Below are positions 1 through 6,037 of a DNA stretch of 8,183 nt, one piece after another. Numbering within the stretch: position 1 is the stretch's first letter; each line of letters begins with the position of its first letter. The translations under genes were made by a program, and so were the position numbers. Source of the stretch: an uncultured Clostridium sp. Lineage in GTDB: Bacteria > Bacillota > Clostridia > Lachnospirales > Lachnospiraceae. The stretch covers positions 1-8,183 of the forward strand of contig CATWBR010000197.1 of NCBI GenBank assembly GCA_958349075.1, given 5' to 3'. The notes under the pieces were generated by a model. That model was given only the letters and a program-made list of their open reading frames with translations, was not told the origin of the DNA and made no database searches.

Positions 1-99
1 CTATTTAACAGTATATAGGATTCCCATTTTCATGTAAAGAAAAATTGTCCGCATGTGGAAAAGTCTGTAAATTCAGGTAACTGTTTGTGCATAACGTAT

Positions 100-801
100 T
101 TAGTGAACTTTCCGTCCGGTTTTCGGGGTACGGCGGATGAGCCAGATGCACACTGCGAACAGCAGAACCGTCACCAAAGCGAACAGAATGCCGATTCTGG
201 CGGCTGTATCCACAAAAAACGGCTCCGGAACAATGTTTATCAACAAATCGGTGGAGGGATCAAGGATCCACAGGTCGTTATTGAAGAAGATTTCGTGGAA
301 AATTACAAAATATTTTGTGAAGTCTGTGGATATCACCCCGGCCAATATGGCGGTCAGTGCAAAAAACAGTGCCGTTCCGGTACATAGCATCCGTGGAAGC
401 AGACGTCTTATATCAGCCTTCGTCCAAAACAGTACGCCGACGCAGATGAGAATCACAAGCGCACAGATCCTCCGCAGTGCGATAGCCGCCAGAAAGAGAT
501 TACGTACATCGACCATATGGGTAATTTCCCTTTCATTGAAAAACTCGCGCTCCACGCCGCCTACGACGGTAGGAACATGAAGATTGTCACGGTCACCGCG
601 CAGGAAAGCCATCATCTCGTGGGTCACATCGAGCAGATCATCCATCTCCATATTGACATCCGCAGTGACATTGTACTTTGCATATTCTTTTTCGTAATAA
701 CCCGGGGTCCAGTATGCGACAGCCTCCACCGAGGTGATTAAAAAAATAATCATCAGGCAGAAAGCGCACAGGATACCAAGAAAGTTCTGGAAATATTTCA
801 T
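100..801 (-). CDS. TIGR01906/DUF1461 family integral membrane protein
   Basis: A 233-residue membrane protein of unknown function. Seen: a hydrophobic N-terminal segment (about residues 7-29), a polar stretch of about 70 residues probably outside the cell, then three more hydrophobic segments (about 103-126, 138-158, 202-222) and a basic C-terminal tail, so about four membrane spans. The family signature is clear: a His-Met-x-Asp-Val motif at 95-99 just before span two, and the Phe-His-x-Ile-Phe-Phe-x-Asn-Asp-x-Trp-x-Leu-Asp-Pro block at 167-182 followed by a Pro-Glu-x-Phe-Phe at 192-196. Length is normal for the family. The ATG at 801 is the best start because it keeps the whole first span, but it has no ribosome site close by (see the leader entry). 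It is divergent from the HAD gene and seems to be its own transcription unit. No biochemical role is known for this family and none is proposed here. Confidence 0.9.
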   Translation of the reverse strand: MKYFQNFLGILCAFCLMIIFLITSVEAVAYWTPGYYEKEYAKYNVTADVNMEMDDLLDVTHEMMAFLRGDRDNLHVPTVVGGVEREFFNEREITHMVDVRNLFLAAIALRRICALVILICVGVLFWTKADIRRLLPRMLCTGTALFFALTAILAGVISTDFTKYFVIFHEIFFNNDLWILDPSTDLLINIVPEPFFVDTAARIGILFALVTVLLFAVCIWLIRRTPKTGRKVH

Positions 802-811
802 TATTGTATAT

Positions 812-853
812 TGCAGGAAGCCGCTCTGTTGTGAGGGGGCCTGCAGCTCCTTT
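812..853 (-). promoter_or_regulatory. Displaced ribosome site and hairpin in the DUF1461 leader
   Basis: The only good ribosome site before the DUF1461 start is AAAGGAG (complement of 847-853), 45 nt upstream of the ATG, which is too far for normal use. Between them, TGCAGG (complement of 840-845) and CCTGCA (complement of 812-817) are perfect 6-bp complements around a 22-nt loop. Folding this stem would bring the ribosome site to about 11 nt from the ATG. The pairing is seen; its use in translation is inference. A chance stem of this length is possible. Confidence 0.3.
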
Positions 854-984
854 CTTATTATGTCTAAGGTTTATCAGAGTCCGTCATCAGATTGAAATAA
901 AATCAGCGCTCAACACTTAAGGGGAAATCCTCCCGTAATTCTCCTCATAATTATGAAGGTACTGAACAGTTGCAATCTCTCTCG

Positions 985-1013
985 ATTATAGCAGAAAGAA
1001 AAAGAGAGGAAAA
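985..1013 (-). promoter_or_regulatory. Putative extended -10 promoter for the DUF1461 gene
   Basis: On the minus strand a perfect TATAAT (complement of 985-990) is preceded by TG-C, the extended -10 form. The -35 region 17 nt upstream (TTTTCC, complement of 1008-1013) is poor, as is common with extended -10 promoters. Transcription would start near 978 and give a leader of about 175 nt before the ATG at 801. Confidence 0.45.
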
Positions 1014-1077
1014 GGCAGTGTACGGCAAAATTATGTTTTTTGTAATGATTTTTTCGTATTCAAGGGGGCTGTACGCC

Positions 1078-1107
1078 TTGCAAAAAACCACCTGATTCCT
1101 GTATACT
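1078..1107 (+). promoter_or_regulatory. Putative sigma-A-type promoter for the HAD-lacI unit
   Basis: TTGCAA (1078-1083) and TATACT (1102-1107) are separated by 18 bp, each close to the housekeeping consensus. The start of transcription would lie near 1114, giving a leader of about 25 nt with an AGGAGG ribosome site at 1129-1134. A 7-bp inverted repeat, CCTGATT (1091-1097) and AATCAGG (1125-1131), brackets the -10 box and the start site, and may be a regulator site or chance. Confidence 0.5.
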
Positions 1108-1138
1108 ATCAGCAAAAGGCAAAAAATCAGGAGGTTTT

Positions 1139-1825
1139 ATGATAAAAGCAGTAATTTTTGACATGGATGGAGTAATAATCGACAGTGAGATGGAATACCT
1201 GAAATATATTTATGAGTTTGCCAGGCAGAAGAACCCGGATATCCGGATCGAGGACTTATACGGTACGGTTGGTACAACGAAAAGGGACTGCTGGATCGTG
1301 GTGGAGAAGGCCGTAGCCAACGGGGAAACATGGGAAGAACTCCGGGAACAGTACCGCGACCGTTGGGATGAGGTATTTGATCTCGTAGATTACCAGGCTA
1401 TTTTCCGGCCGGAGATACTGGGCGTTATGGATTGGCTCCGGGAAAAAGGGCTGAGACTGGCCGTAGCATCATCTACCAATATTGAACAGGTAACAAAGAT
1501 ATTGACAATGAACCATGTGGCGGAGCGCCTGGAGCTGATGGTCAGCGGAGGAATGTTTAAAAGGAGCAAACCGGATCCGGAGATTTATTTTTATACGGCT
1601 GAAACGCTGGGAGTAAAGTCAGAAGAATGCCTGGTGATTGAAGATTCCACTGTGGGTATTACCGCGGCTCACAGAGCCGGTATGCATGTGGCCGCTTTAA
1701 TCGACAGCCGTTTTCATTTTGACAGGAGTCTTGCGGAGTTTGAGCTGGAGAGTCTGGAAGAGATACCGGCACTTATTGAAAAAATATGCGGTAAAAAGGT
1801 TGACAAAAGCGTAACTTTACATTAA
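1139..1825 (+). CDS. HAD-superfamily hydrolase, beta-phosphoglucomutase-like
   Basis: A 228-residue soluble HAD protein of subfamily IA, the group containing beta-phosphoglucomutase and small sugar-phosphate phosphatases. All four motifs are visible: Asp8-x-Asp10-Gly (nucleophile and general acid/base), Ser111-Ser-Thr-Asn (motif II), Lys144-Pro-Asp-Pro-Glu (motif III) and Glu168-Asp169-Ser (metal ligands), so it should be active with Mg2+. A helical C1 cap lies at about residues 15-88. Length matches beta-phosphoglucomutase (about 220), and Asp10 is needed by mutases and phosphatases alike, so the two cannot be separated by eye. The start has an AGGAGG site 4 nt upstream. It is followed after 25 nt by a LacI-type repressor gene, which suggests a sugar-phosphate or similar substrate (inference). 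The last codons and the stop lie inside the palindromic operator and the possible repressor promoter. Confidence 0.9.
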   Translation: MIKAVIFDMDGVIIDSEMEYLKYIYEFARQKNPDIRIEDLYGTVGTTKRDCWIVVEKAVANGETWEELREQYRDRWDEVFDLVDYQAIFRPEILGVMDWLREKGLRLAVASSTNIEQVTKILTMNHVAERLELMVSGGMFKRSKPDPEIYFYTAETLGVKSEECLVIEDSTVGITAAHRAGMHVAALIDSRFHFDRSLAEFELESLEEIPALIEKICGKKVDKSVTLH

Positions 1826-1828
1826 CGT
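1800..1828 (+). promoter_or_regulatory. Possible internal promoter for the lacI-type gene
   Basis: A perfect TTGACA at 1800-1805 is followed after 17 bp by TAACGT (1823-1828), a weak -10 match. It sits in the last codons of the HAD gene. The -10 half is buried within the 22-bp palindrome, the arrangement expected for a promoter blocked by its own product. The promoter is a prediction; readthrough from the HAD promoter could also express the repressor gene. Confidence 0.4.
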
Positions 1829-1837
1829 TAATGTAAA
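1816..1837. promoter_or_regulatory. Perfect 22-bp palindrome, probable LacI-family operator
   Basis: Positions 1816-1837 read the same on both strands, with ATTAACGTTAAT at the centre and TTTAC/GTAAA flanks. A central CG with symmetric AT-rich arms is the usual form of LacI-family operators, and the repressor gene starts 13 bp downstream. The site covers the stop codon of the HAD gene, the proposed -10 box and touches the repressor's ribosome site (AAGGGGG, 1837-1843), so binding should repress the repressor's own synthesis. As RNA it could also form a stem. I found no second good copy in the window. Confidence 0.7.
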
Positions 1838-1850
1838 AGGGGGCGACCGT

Positions 1851-2891
1851 GTGAAAAGACCAAAAAGAACCGTGACTTTGAAAGATCTGGCTGAGAAAAC
1901 CGGATACAGCATCAATACAATATCCAGAGCCCTCCGTGGGAAGGACGATATAGCACAGGAGACAATCCAGAGAATTAAGCAGACGGCCAAGGAGATGGGA
2001 TATATCAACAATACAATCGCATCCTCTCTGCGCCTGGGGTATACCAATACGATTGCCGTGATTCTGGGGGATATCTCCAACCCGCATTTTGCGATTATGA
2101 CAAAAGAGATTGAGAACCATGCCAGACAGTTTGGCTACAGTGCATTTCTTCTCAACACAAACGAGAACAGTGAGGTGGAGCGGGAGGCAATCAAAACCGC
2201 TATCAATAAAAATGTGGACGGGATTATCATCTGTCCGACCCAGGAAACGGATGACAATGTCAAATTCCTTATGGAGTCCGGCGTGCCGTTTATCCAGATC
2301 GGGCGCCACAGCGAGAAACTCGATGCCAATTATGTCGTCTGCGACGACGTGCAGGGCGGCTATCTGGCCGCTAAGTACCTGATTGAGAACGGCCACAGCC
2401 GGATTTTGTTTCTGAACGGCCCGTCCTACATATCCAGTGCCAAAGAGAGGTGCAGGGGTTATATCCAGGCCCATGAGGAGGCCGGAATTCCCGTCTGCCG
2501 TGATTTGATCCGGGAAGTATCCGTATCGGAGAGCAATATCCCGGATATACTGGATCAGATGAAAGAGGACGGTGTGGATTTTACAGCGATTTTTGCCTTC
2601 AGTGACAGCATGGCCTGGGAGGCCTGGACCTGGCTTGACCAGAACGGCCGCAGCGTGCCGGGAGACTATTCCCTGGTCGGCTTTGACCACATCCAGTCCC
2701 GGATGGCAATTCCTTTTCCGCTTACAACGATAAGTTCGTATAAAGCAAAGATGTCCATCACCGCGGTGGACTGCCTGAGATGTAAAATAAACCCGGACTG
2801 TGAGGAAGCCGGGCACTGTGATGAGATTTGCCGTCATGTGATTAAGACGGCGCTGGTGGAAGGGAAGACGGTAAAACGTTTAGGTGAATAA
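1851..2891 (+). CDS. LacI-family transcriptional repressor with a C-terminal cysteine cluster
   Basis: A 346-residue DNA-binding regulator. The N-terminal helix-turn-helix is at about 8-30, with the recognition helix ending in the conserved Ser25-Arg26-Ala-Leu. The hinge helix around 55-62 carries Leu60, the residue that family members push into the central CG of the operator. A periplasmic-binding-protein-like effector domain follows from about 66 (Ile-Ala-Val-Ile-Leu, Ser-Asn-Pro-His-Phe at 76-80) to Gly277-Phe-Asp. Length is normal. The start is GTG at 1851, with AAGGGGG 7 nt upstream. Oddly, the C-terminal segment has five cysteines in 20 residues (C308, C311, C317, C323, C327) plus H322 and H329, where relatives have a plain helix and strand. 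The effector is unknown. Likely targets are its own gene through the palindrome at 1816-1837, and perhaps the neighbouring uptake/oxidoreductase unit (inference). Confidence 0.92.
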   Translation: MKRPKRTVTLKDLAEKTGYSINTISRALRGKDDIAQETIQRIKQTAKEMGYINNTIASSLRLGYTNTIAVILGDISNPHFAIMTKEIENHARQFGYSAFLLNTNENSEVEREAIKTAINKNVDGIIICPTQETDDNVKFLMESGVPFIQIGRHSEKLDANYVVCDDVQGGYLAAKYLIENGHSRILFLNGPSYISSAKERCRGYIQAHEEAGIPVCRDLIREVSVSESNIPDILDQMKEDGVDFTAIFAFSDSMAWEAWTWLDQNGRSVPGDYSLVGFDHIQSRMAIPFPLTTISSYKAKMSITAVDCLRCKINPDCEEAGHCDEICRHVIKTALVEGKTVKRLGE

Positions 2892-2922
2892 AGGCAGTCT
2901 GACGGGTGGAAAAGATGAAATA

Positions 2923-2978
2923 AAAAATGTGCTGACACACTTATGGTGAAACAACCATTAGTGGATCAGCACATTTTT
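2923..2978. terminator. Long hairpin, probable bidirectional terminator
   Basis: AAAAATGTGCTGA (2923-2935) is perfectly complementary to TCAGCACATTTTT (2966-2978). Inside a 2x2 internal loop a second stem continues: 2938-2947 with 2954-2963, one mismatch, closing on the 6-nt loop GAAACA. The stem has A's at one foot and T's at the other, so it can act as an intrinsic terminator on both strands. It lies 31 bp after the LacI stop and about 90 bp after the stop of the convergent symporter gene, the expected place for a shared terminator. Confidence 0.8.
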
Positions 2979-3068
2979 GTTAGCCCGGGTTCTATTTCAG
3001 TGTTTACAGGACTACAGTATGTATATTATCCAACCGGCATATATTGCTCTGATCAGCCGTCCTCCATT

Positions 3069-4436
3069 TTAGCTGTTTTCCTCCGTGGTCAAGAGACTGA
3101 CTGCCACATATACCCCGGCGCTTATAAGGATACTGCTGATACTGGCGTAAGGCAGGCGGATCAGTTCCAGGGAGGCGGCCAGGGAGAGGGCCATGCCGGC
3201 AAAGGCGCTGTACAGCGCACCGCGGCTTGTTCCGCGTTTCCAGAGTACGCCGCCCAGAAAAGGAACGAGACAGCCGGAGGCCATCAGGCTGTATCCCATT
3301 GACAAGACCCTGATAATATCATTCATCTTAAGCGCCAGGATTATCCCAATGACACAGACCATAACATCTGCCAGCAGCATCAGGCGCTGGCAAGTCCTGC
3401 TGTCTGCCTTGGGATTGATCATGCCAAGATAGATATCATGTACAAAATTGGCGGCTACGGCAATGTAGGCGCTGTTACAGGAGGAGACCACGGCACATAT
3501 CACCGCAGCCAGTATCACCGCGGCTACAGCAGTCGGAAGGCGGGTGAGCAGCAGAGAGGTAAATACATTTTCAGCAGGCAGAGCGGGAAACAGGGCGCGG
3601 CCGAACATGCCGAGCAGAGGTGGGATGAAGGCGACCGGAATCAGTACCATCCCGGCCAGAAGGTAACCTCCCTGAGCCGACTTCATGGATTTAGCGGAGG
3701 AGGCACTCTGGAATGAGATCTGATTTACCGCACTGGCCAATACGATAGGAGCCGTCATGGAGACCAGGAATTCGCCGCCGAACGGCGCAATATGGAAGCT
3801 GGAAGCGGGCAGGGCAGCGGCCAGGACTTCGGGGCCGGGAGAGGACAGCATGAGAAACAGTGCTGTGGACATCCCGATGAAGATAATAATACTCTGGATT
3901 GAAGAGACGGCCATAGAACCCCACAGGCCTGCGGCGTTAGAATATGCCAGAGCGATAACTGCGGTCAGGATTACACCCCACCGGGCGGGAAACCCCAGGG
4001 TCAGAAATATGGCCCTCCCGGCCAGAAGTTGTCCGGCGAGCAGTGAGACGCTGCAGCAGATACTTGCGACAGTGTAGATGAGGCGGGTTGCACGGCCGCT
4101 GTAGCGGAGGGCAAAGTAATCGGCAGGAGAGACATAATGGTGGGTACGGATAAAATGGCACAATGCGGCGGTGATAAAGTAGGACAGGCCGCAGCCGACA
4201 CCGTACCATGCGCCTGCGATGCCGTACCTGGCTCCGTATTCAGCGCCTCCAATGACAAAACCGCTGCCTATTTGGCCGCCTATGGCGCTGCCTGCAAGCA
4301 AAAGAAGGGAAGTTTGTCCGGGAGCCGATATGGTGTCCTGAAAACTGCGGATCCGCCGGCTCGCTCTCCTGCTGATGCAAATCATTGCCGTTCCATAGGA
4401 CAGCAGGATTAAAATGACAATAGTCGAAGTAGTCAT
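3069..4436 (-). CDS. Sodium:solute symporter (SSS) family transporter, second copy
   Basis: A 455-residue inner-membrane protein of the sodium:solute symporter family, with about 12-13 hydrophobic spans of the LeuT fold. Visible family features: the glycine-rich first span (Gly-Gly-Gln-Ile-Gly-Ser-Gly-Phe, 53-60), a Ser-Ala-Lys-Ser loop at 247-250, Ala315-x-x-Ser318-Ser319 matching the Na2-site residues of vSGLT, and Val-Pro-Phe-Leu-Gly-Gly-Val-Leu-Trp-Lys-Arg-Gly at 391-402. The open frame extends to a TTG at 4481, but that lies within a terminator hairpin. The ATG at 4436, with a weak GCGAG site 7 nt upstream and an immediate hydrophobic span, is a better start. It follows a related symporter gene across the 4463-4497 hairpin and has no clear promoter of its own, so expression may depend on readthrough. 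The solute is unknown. Confidence 0.9.
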   Translation of the reverse strand: MTTSTIVILILLSYGTAMICISRRASRRIRSFQDTISAPGQTSLLLLAGSAIGGQIGSGFVIGGAEYGARYGIAGAWYGVGCGLSYFITAALCHFIRTHHYVSPADYFALRYSGRATRLIYTVASICCSVSLLAGQLLAGRAIFLTLGFPARWGVILTAVIALAYSNAAGLWGSMAVSSIQSIIIFIGMSTALFLMLSSPGPEVLAAALPASSFHIAPFGGEFLVSMTAPIVLASAVNQISFQSASSAKSMKSAQGGYLLAGMVLIPVAFIPPLLGMFGRALFPALPAENVFTSLLLTRLPTAVAAVILAAVICAVVSSCNSAYIAVAANFVHDIYLGMINPKADSRTCQRLMLLADVMVCVIGIILALKMNDIIRVLSMGYSLMASGCLVPFLGGVLWKRGTSRGALYSAFAGMALSLAASLELIRLPYASISSILISAGVYVAVSLLTTEENS

Positions 4437-4462
4437 AAGACGTCTCGCTTTCGGTTGGAATA

Positions 4463-4497
4463 GGAAAAGGGGGTGCTGCAAAAATAAAGCAGCACCC
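4463..4497 (-). terminator. Intergenic hairpin between the two symporter genes
   Basis: On the minus strand GGGTGCTGC (complement of 4489-4497) pairs perfectly with GCAGCACCC (complement of 4471-4479) around a 9-nt U/A loop, then CC and a short TTTT tract (4465-4468) follow. The stem is strong and GC-rich but the T run is short and offset by two bases, so termination may be partial. It lies 25 nt after the first symporter's stop and 27 nt before the start of the next one. Confidence 0.65.
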
Positions 4498-4521
4498 TCA
4501 GTATTTATTAAATAATATTTC

Positions 4522-5928
4522 TTATGCAGCCTCAGCCTCAGTATTTTTCGTGCAAAGACTTACAACAATGTAAGCAATGGCAGAAGGAATGACAGGGAAG
4601 ACACCGCTCGGGATGATATTGCCAAGCGGGAAGACGATACCCGTCCAGCTTATAAGTACAGTGGCAACGCCTACGATGGATGCAGCCACAGCGCCCATAG
4701 CCGTACCGCGTTTCCAGGCCACACCGCCGACAAACGGAACGAAGCAGGCGGCTGCCAGGAAGGAGTATACGGAGTTCAGAAGTCCCAGGATGCTGCTGGC
4801 GGACAGGGCCAGGGCGGTTGAGGTAACCATGAAGCCGATGTTGACTCCCAGCGTGATTTTCTTTAACTGAGCCTCTGTTGGGGTTTTCTTAAGTGTACCC
4901 TGCCAGATATCGCGCGTTAATACGGTGGACATTGTGATCAGGCCGCAGTCGATAGTAGACATGCAGGCGGCCAGAACGGCGGCAATAATCAGGGCGCATA
5001 CGACAGCGGGAAGCTCCATCAGGATAACATCAAAGAAAGCGCTGTTTCCGGTGGCGCCGTATTTGAACGAGCCGTAGGAACCGATGAATGCGGGCATCAG
5101 GGCCAGCGGAATCATAACGAGGCAGGAGAGATAACAGGCAATACGGGAGATTTTTGCACTCTTTGCGGAGTTAATACGCTGATAGGTCGGCTGGTCGGTA
5201 ACGATACCTAAAAGCAGAGGAAGCATCATGCCCGCAAAACCGGCTGCGGACAGACCGCTGAAATCCAGCGATGATTTTACCAAGGTGCCGGCCTGGACTG
5301 CAGCGCTCATTTCGCCGACAGCGCCCTTGCTGAACAGGACAATCGTTGTGGACACGAGGCCGACCAGGATAACACCTGTCTGGATAACGGAAGTGGCAAA
5401 AGCGCCCCACAGTCCGGAGAGCTGAGAGTACAGCAGAACGACCACGGCAATAGCGATAGCGCCCACATTGCCGGGAAGTCCAAGTGCTTCAAACAGGGCT
5501 TTACCGGCCATAATCTGTCCGGCGATTAAGCCGATGGAGGAAATAGCGGTACTCAAATCATAGATTGTACCCGGTATTTCGTTATGATAGCGTTTGCGGG
5601 TATAGTCCGTCATAGACATGTAGCCGTTGTTGTAGATAAAGTTATTCAGGAAAAGGGCTACCACAACCGTGGACAGGGCACAGGCAATGCCGTAGGCAGC
5701 GCCAGCCAGACCGGAAGCCGCGCCCTCGGCAGCGCCGCCGACTACGAAGCCGTTGCCGATCTGTCCGCCGATCGCTCCACCCATCAGAAGCAGCACTCCC
5801 GCGGAGCGGCCCATGCTTAAATAACCCTCAAAGTTACTGGCTTTATCGCGGCCCATCCATCCGATAACGACCATTGCCGCAAAATAAATGATCAGAACAA
5901 TTACGATTGTAGGAATCATTGTATTCAT
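4522..5928 (-). CDS. Sodium:solute symporter (SSS) family transporter, first copy
   Basis: A 468-residue sodium-coupled transporter of the same family as PutP, PanF and vSGLT, with about 13 membrane spans. Seen: the glycine-rich first span (Gly-Gly-Gln-Ile-Gly-Asn-Gly-Phe, 54-61), Arg251-Ile-Asn-Ser-Ala-Lys-Ser (251-257), Ala321-x-x-Ser324-Thr325 matching the PutP Na2-site residues, Thr338-Arg-Asp after it, and Phe-Val-Pro-Phe-Val-Gly-Gly at 396-402. Length is at the short end of the family. A GTG at 5958 would add ten polar residues, but the AAAGGA site (5939-5944) lies downstream of that GTG and serves the ATG at 5928. The gene follows the oxidoreductase by about 110 bases without a terminator, so both are probably cotranscribed, which suggests import of that enzyme's substrate or a related compound (inference). 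The solute cannot be named from the sequence. Confidence 0.92.
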   Translation of the reverse strand: MNTMIPTIVIVLIIYFAAMVVIGWMGRDKASNFEGYLSMGRSAGVLLLMGGAIGGQIGNGFVVGGAAEGAASGLAGAAYGIACALSTVVVALFLNNFIYNNGYMSMTDYTRKRYHNEIPGTIYDLSTAISSIGLIAGQIMAGKALFEALGLPGNVGAIAIAVVVLLYSQLSGLWGAFATSVIQTGVILVGLVSTTIVLFSKGAVGEMSAAVQAGTLVKSSLDFSGLSAAGFAGMMLPLLLGIVTDQPTYQRINSAKSAKISRIACYLSCLVMIPLALMPAFIGSYGSFKYGATGNSAFFDVILMELPAVVCALIIAAVLAACMSTIDCGLITMSTVLTRDIWQGTLKKTPTEAQLKKITLGVNIGFMVTSTALALSASSILGLLNSVYSFLAAACFVPFVGGVAWKRGTAMGAVAASIVGVATVLISWTGIVFPLGNIIPSGVFPVIPSAIAYIVVSLCTKNTEAEAA

Positions 5929-5938
5929 AATATTATAT

Positions 5939-5944
5939 TCCTTT
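5939..5944 (-). promoter_or_regulatory. Ribosome site that sets the first symporter's start
   Basis: AAAGGA on the minus strand lies 10 nt before the ATG at 5928 and inside the frame opened by the GTG at 5958. This placement makes the GTG an unlikely start and gives a protein of 468 rather than 478 residues. Confidence 0.75.
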
Positions 5945-5994
5945 CTGCCGTGCTGCACTATCGAACACGATCTCCAGATTATTAGGATTTATGA

Positions 5995-6019
5995 TAACTA
6001 TTCAGTACTTTCATAGTTA
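5995..6019. repeat. Small AT-rich inverted repeat between oxidoreductase and symporter genes
   Basis: TAACTAT (5995-6001) and ATAGTTA (6013-6019) are perfect 7-bp complements with an 11-nt loop. It begins about 18 nt after the oxidoreductase stop. There is no T tract on the minus strand, so it is not a standard terminator. It could be an mRNA-processing or stabilising stem, a protein-binding site, or chance in AT-rich sequence. Confidence 0.35.
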
Positions 6020-6037
6020 CGGTATATGTAGTTTTTA

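Larger units (their letters stand above)
802..1138. other. Divergent intergenic region, no gene
   Basis: This 337-base gap between the divergent DUF1461 and HAD genes has no convincing coding frame. It holds the DUF1461 leader with its displaced ribosome site and hairpin, an extended -10 promoter on the minus strand, and the HAD promoter and ribosome site on the plus strand near its right end. The middle part (about 855-980) is a long leader without a T-tract terminator or an aptamer that I recognise. A 12-codon minus-strand frame in it lacks a ribosome site and was not called. Confidence 0.6.

Noticed and set aside
1773..2837. A 354-codon open frame on the minus strand opposite the repressor gene
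   Set aside because: It is antisense to a clear LacI protein, shows no domain, and would run through the operator region. It is judged a shadow frame.
4437..4481. N-terminal extension of the second symporter from a TTG at 4481
   Set aside because: The start would lie inside the terminator hairpin with no ribosome site, and the added 15 residues are not like the family.
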